Below the pieces are notes generated by a model, which ran no database searches, was not told the DNA's origin, and saw only the letters and a list, made by a program, of their open reading frames with translations. The translations under genes and the position numbers were made by a program. Below, in pieces: positions 62,330 through 64,000 of a stretch of 64,000 nucleotides of DNA. Positions within the stretch are counted from its first letter, which is position 1. Each line of letters opens with the position of its first letter. This stretch comes from Thermincola ferriacetica (GTDB lineage Bacteria > Bacillota > Thermincolia > Thermincolales > Thermincolaceae), in the NCBI RefSeq assembly GCF_001263415.1, contig NZ_LGTE01000002.1:62001-126000 (forward strand), written 5' to 3'.

Positions 62330-62689
62330 ATGGAGTATTTTAAAGCATTTATAATCGGGGGCGGAATTTGTGTTATCGGTCAATTACTCATCGATTTGAC
62401 CAGTTACCGGATAACTCCCTCCCATATACTGGTTAGCTTTGTAACGGCCGGCGCCATACTAAGCGCCATGGGTTTATATCAGCCCTTGATTGATTTGGCC
62501 GGCGCAGGGGCAACGGTCCCGTTGCCGGGTTTTGGTCATATTTTGGCGCAGGGTGCCATTAAGGGAGTTACGGAGAAAGGACTGCTCGGAGCATTTGGCG
62601 GGGGTATCGAAGCAGCTTCTGTAGGAATTGGCGCCGCTGTAATATTTGGTTACTTGGTGGCGGTGGCATTCACTCCCAAAGGAGAATAA
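62330..62689 (+). CDS. spoVAE: Stage V sporulation protein AE (AEb)
   Basis: 119 aa from ATG 62330 (AGGAGG at 62318-62323). Membrane protein paralogous to SpoVAC, with helices around FIIGGGICVIGQLLIDL, ILVSFVTAGAILSAMGLYQ and VGIGAAVIFGYLVAVAF. Part of the DPA channel complex. Confidence 0.93.
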   Translation: MEYFKAFIIGGGICVIGQLLIDLTSYRITPSHILVSFVTAGAILSAMGLYQPLIDLAGAGATVPLPGFGHILAQGAIKGVTEKGLLGAFGGGIEAASVGIGAAVIFGYLVAVAFTPKGE

Positions 62690-62699
62690 GTGGAAATTT

Positions 62700-63308
62700 A
62701 TGAAAAAGCAAACCAGAAAAGTTATTATTGTTACCGATGGAGACATGGTGGCAAAAAGGACTGTGGAGATTGCTGCCAGGAATGTCGGCGCCCGGTGCAT
62801 TTCACTGTCTGCCGGAAACCCCACGCCAATATCGGGCCAGCAAGCTGTAGAACTGATTAAGCTGACGCCTCATGACCCGGTTGTCTTAATGGTTGACGAT
62901 CGCGGAAACACGGGGTTTGGTAAAGGAGAACAAGTCCTGGATTACGTGGTCCGGCACCCCGAGATAGATGTATTAGGGGTGGTGGCCGTGGCTTCCAATA
63001 CATCTGGTATTCAGGGAACCAGGGTAGATAAGTCAATTACCAGGGACGGCGTGATAGTCGACGGGCCCGTCGATAAATATGGACAGCCAGAACCGGCTAA
63101 TCATAAATATCTGGAAGGGGATACGGTCAGCGTCTTGAATTCTCTGGATGTGAAAGTCATTATCGGACTGGGTGACATTGGCAAAATGGACATGGCAGAC
63201 GATATCTCTAATGGAGCGCCGTTAACAACACTAGCGCTACAGGAAGTAATTAACAGGAGTGGATATAAAAATGGAAGAAACGATGGCTCCAAAGACCCGG
63301 GTAAGTAA
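62700..63308 (+). CDS. spoVAEa: Stage V sporulation protein AEa-like
   Basis: 202 aa from ATG 62700. Soluble protein with KVIIVTDGDMVAKRTVEIAA at the start and MVDDRGNTGFGKGEQ, matching the SpoVAEa family in length and position. Its role is dispensable in Bacillus and related to germination rate. It overlaps the next gene by 38 bases. Confidence 0.88.
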   Translation: MKKQTRKVIIVTDGDMVAKRTVEIAARNVGARCISLSAGNPTPISGQQAVELIKLTPHDPVVLMVDDRGNTGFGKGEQVLDYVVRHPEIDVLGVVAVASNTSGIQGTRVDKSITRDGVIVDGPVDKYGQPEPANHKYLEGDTVSVLNSLDVKVIIGLGDIGKMDMADDISNGAPLTTLALQEVINRSGYKNGRNDGSKDPGK

Positions 63309-64000
63309 AAAGTTTGATGAAAATGCGGAAATGTTGAAAAACGTGTTGGGAATTGGCGTAAGTTATGACGTGGCCTGGCGGGAGTTTGAGATAGCCGGTA
63401 AAAAGGCCGCCATCTTGTTCGTAGACGGGTTGATAAAGGATTTGCCCATTGTTGAAATAATGCAGAATTTTGCCTTCCTGGAACGCGAGAACCTAACGCC
63501 TAACACCTTGCACAAACTGTTAGCCAAATATGTCACTTACGTTAAGGCAGCTCCTACCGATAAGCTGGAGGATGTAGTCAACAAGGTGTTGGCCGGTTTC
63601 CTGGCGCTTATAGTCGATGGTATGGAGGAAGCCATTTTGATTGAGGCCCGCCAGTATCCGGGCCGAAATCCGGAAGAGCCTGATATCGAGCGGGTAGTCA
63701 GGGGTTCCAGAGATGGGTTTACAGAAACCATACTTTTTAATACCGCCTTAATCCGGCGGCGGCTCAGAGACCCGCGCCTGAGAACGGAAATTTTGCAGGC
63801 CGGGGTCAGGTCCAAAACTGATATTTGCGTGGCTTATCTGGAGGATGTGGCCAATCCTGACCTTGTGAAAACAATCAAGCAAAGAATTATGGACATCAAA
63901 ATTGACGGTCTGCCCATGGCGGAAAAATCTGTAGAAGAGTATATTACCACCGGCAACTGGAACCCTTTACCACAGGTGCGTTATACCGAGCGGCCCGACG
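63271..64000 (+). CDS. spoVAF: SpoVAF/GerA-family spore germination protein (truncated by window end)
   Basis: Starts at ATG 63271 inside the 3' end of spoVAEa and is open to the window end (243 codons). The sequence begins MEETMAPKTRVSKKFDENAE and contains FVDGLIKDLPIVEIMQNF, VRGSRDGFTETILFNTALIRRR and SVEEYITTGNW, which are hallmarks of the soluble N-terminal part of GerAA/SpoVAF proteins. The membrane domain lies beyond the window. In Bacillus SpoVAF with FigP amplifies germination signals. Confidence 0.92.
   Translation, partial: MEETMAPKTRVSKKFDENAEMLKNVLGIGVSYDVAWREFEIAGKKAAILFVDGLIKDLPIVEIMQNFAFLERENLTPNTLHKLLAKYVTYVKAAPTDKLEDVVNKVLAGFLALIVDGMEEAILIEARQYPGRNPEEPDIERVVRGSRDGFTETILFNTALIRRRLRDPRLRTEILQAGVRSKTDICVAYLEDVANPDLVKTIKQRIMDIKIDGLPMAEKSVEEYITTGNWNPLPQVRYTERPD

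Noticed and set aside
1-64000. CRISPR arrays, rRNA and tRNA genes
   Set aside because: No regularly spaced direct repeats with unique spacers and no tRNA or rRNA-like sequence was noticed on either strand; a tRNA or CRISPR scan would confirm.

Overview
The window reads as a chromosomal segment of a spore-forming, anaerobic, low-to-mid GC Firmicute of the class Clostridia, most like the Peptococcaceae/Thermincola/Desulfotomaculum group. Reasons: Spo0A, SpoIVB, SpoIIM, SpoIIAA/AB, sigma-F, SpoVAC/AD/AE and a GerA/SpoVAF protein; a ten-heme cytochrome c; ferredoxin-dependent 2-oxoacid oxidoreductase; an NfnAB/SudAB-type flavoprotein pair; and OLE RNA with OapA in their characteristic place between ispA and dxs. 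The genus is inference only.

Layout. 0-10 kb: 3' part of a TsaD-like gene, a secreted decaheme cytochrome, a CDF metal exporter, a LysM/peptidoglycan-binding protein, then a one-carbon/redox block folD1 - nfnA - nfnB - folD2 in which the two FolD paralogues differ at catalytic residues, and a CotF-like coat protein. 10-22 kb: the isoprenoid/repair cluster xseA-xseB-ispA-OLE RNA-oapA-dxs-tlyA, then nadK-ytqB-argR-recN. 22-28 kb: spoIVB, spo0A and a four-gene envelope cluster steA-steB-GT2-MraY-like. 28-37.4 kb: a sigma-54 activator, a -24/-12 promoter and ptb, then a cupin regulator, an acyl-CoA ligase, a P-loop protein and a four-subunit 2-oxoacid:ferredoxin oxidoreductase; this looks like an anaerobic counterpart of the Bacillus bkd operon. 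37.4-43.7 kb: an AT-richer accessory island with a broken amidase gene, two paralogous membrane-anchored proteins, a decayed three-gene transposon and a frameshifted lipoprotein. 43.9-64 kb: M20 peptidase, DUF3866, EndoQ, a ComB-like protein, then a sporulation region collinear with Bacillus (spoIIM - yqzK-like - xerD - deoB - punA - pdp ... dacF - spoIIAA - spoIIAB - sigF), interrupted by a PGFPGFG-repeat protein, an amidohydrolase and a KimA-like permease, followed by dodecin, spoVAC-spoVAD-spoVAE-spoVAEa and the start of spoVAF.

How the parts work together. Spo0A (23.6 kb) very probably controls the spoIIA operon at 58.7 kb: a perfect Spo0A box and a near-perfect sigma-H promoter lie just upstream of spoIIAA. 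SpoIIAA/AB/sigma-F then drive forespore expression, SpoIVB signals from forespore to mother cell, SpoIIM acts in engulfment and the SpoVA proteins move dipicolinate. The 28-37 kb metabolic block would oxidise branched-chain 2-oxoacids to acyl-CoA with reduced ferredoxin, and recover energy through Ptb. The folD/nfn block would couple C1-tetrahydrofolate interconversion to NAD(P)H/ferredoxin balance.

Most worth a second look: the two complementary FolD paralogues around nfnAB; the sigma-54/Ptb/VOR regulon; the steAB-GT2-MraY-like cluster behind spo0A; the decayed island with its poly-T frameshift at a lipobox; and several long-stem structured elements. OLE/OapA is a known though still enigmatic system. 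No CRISPR array, rRNA or tRNA gene was seen.
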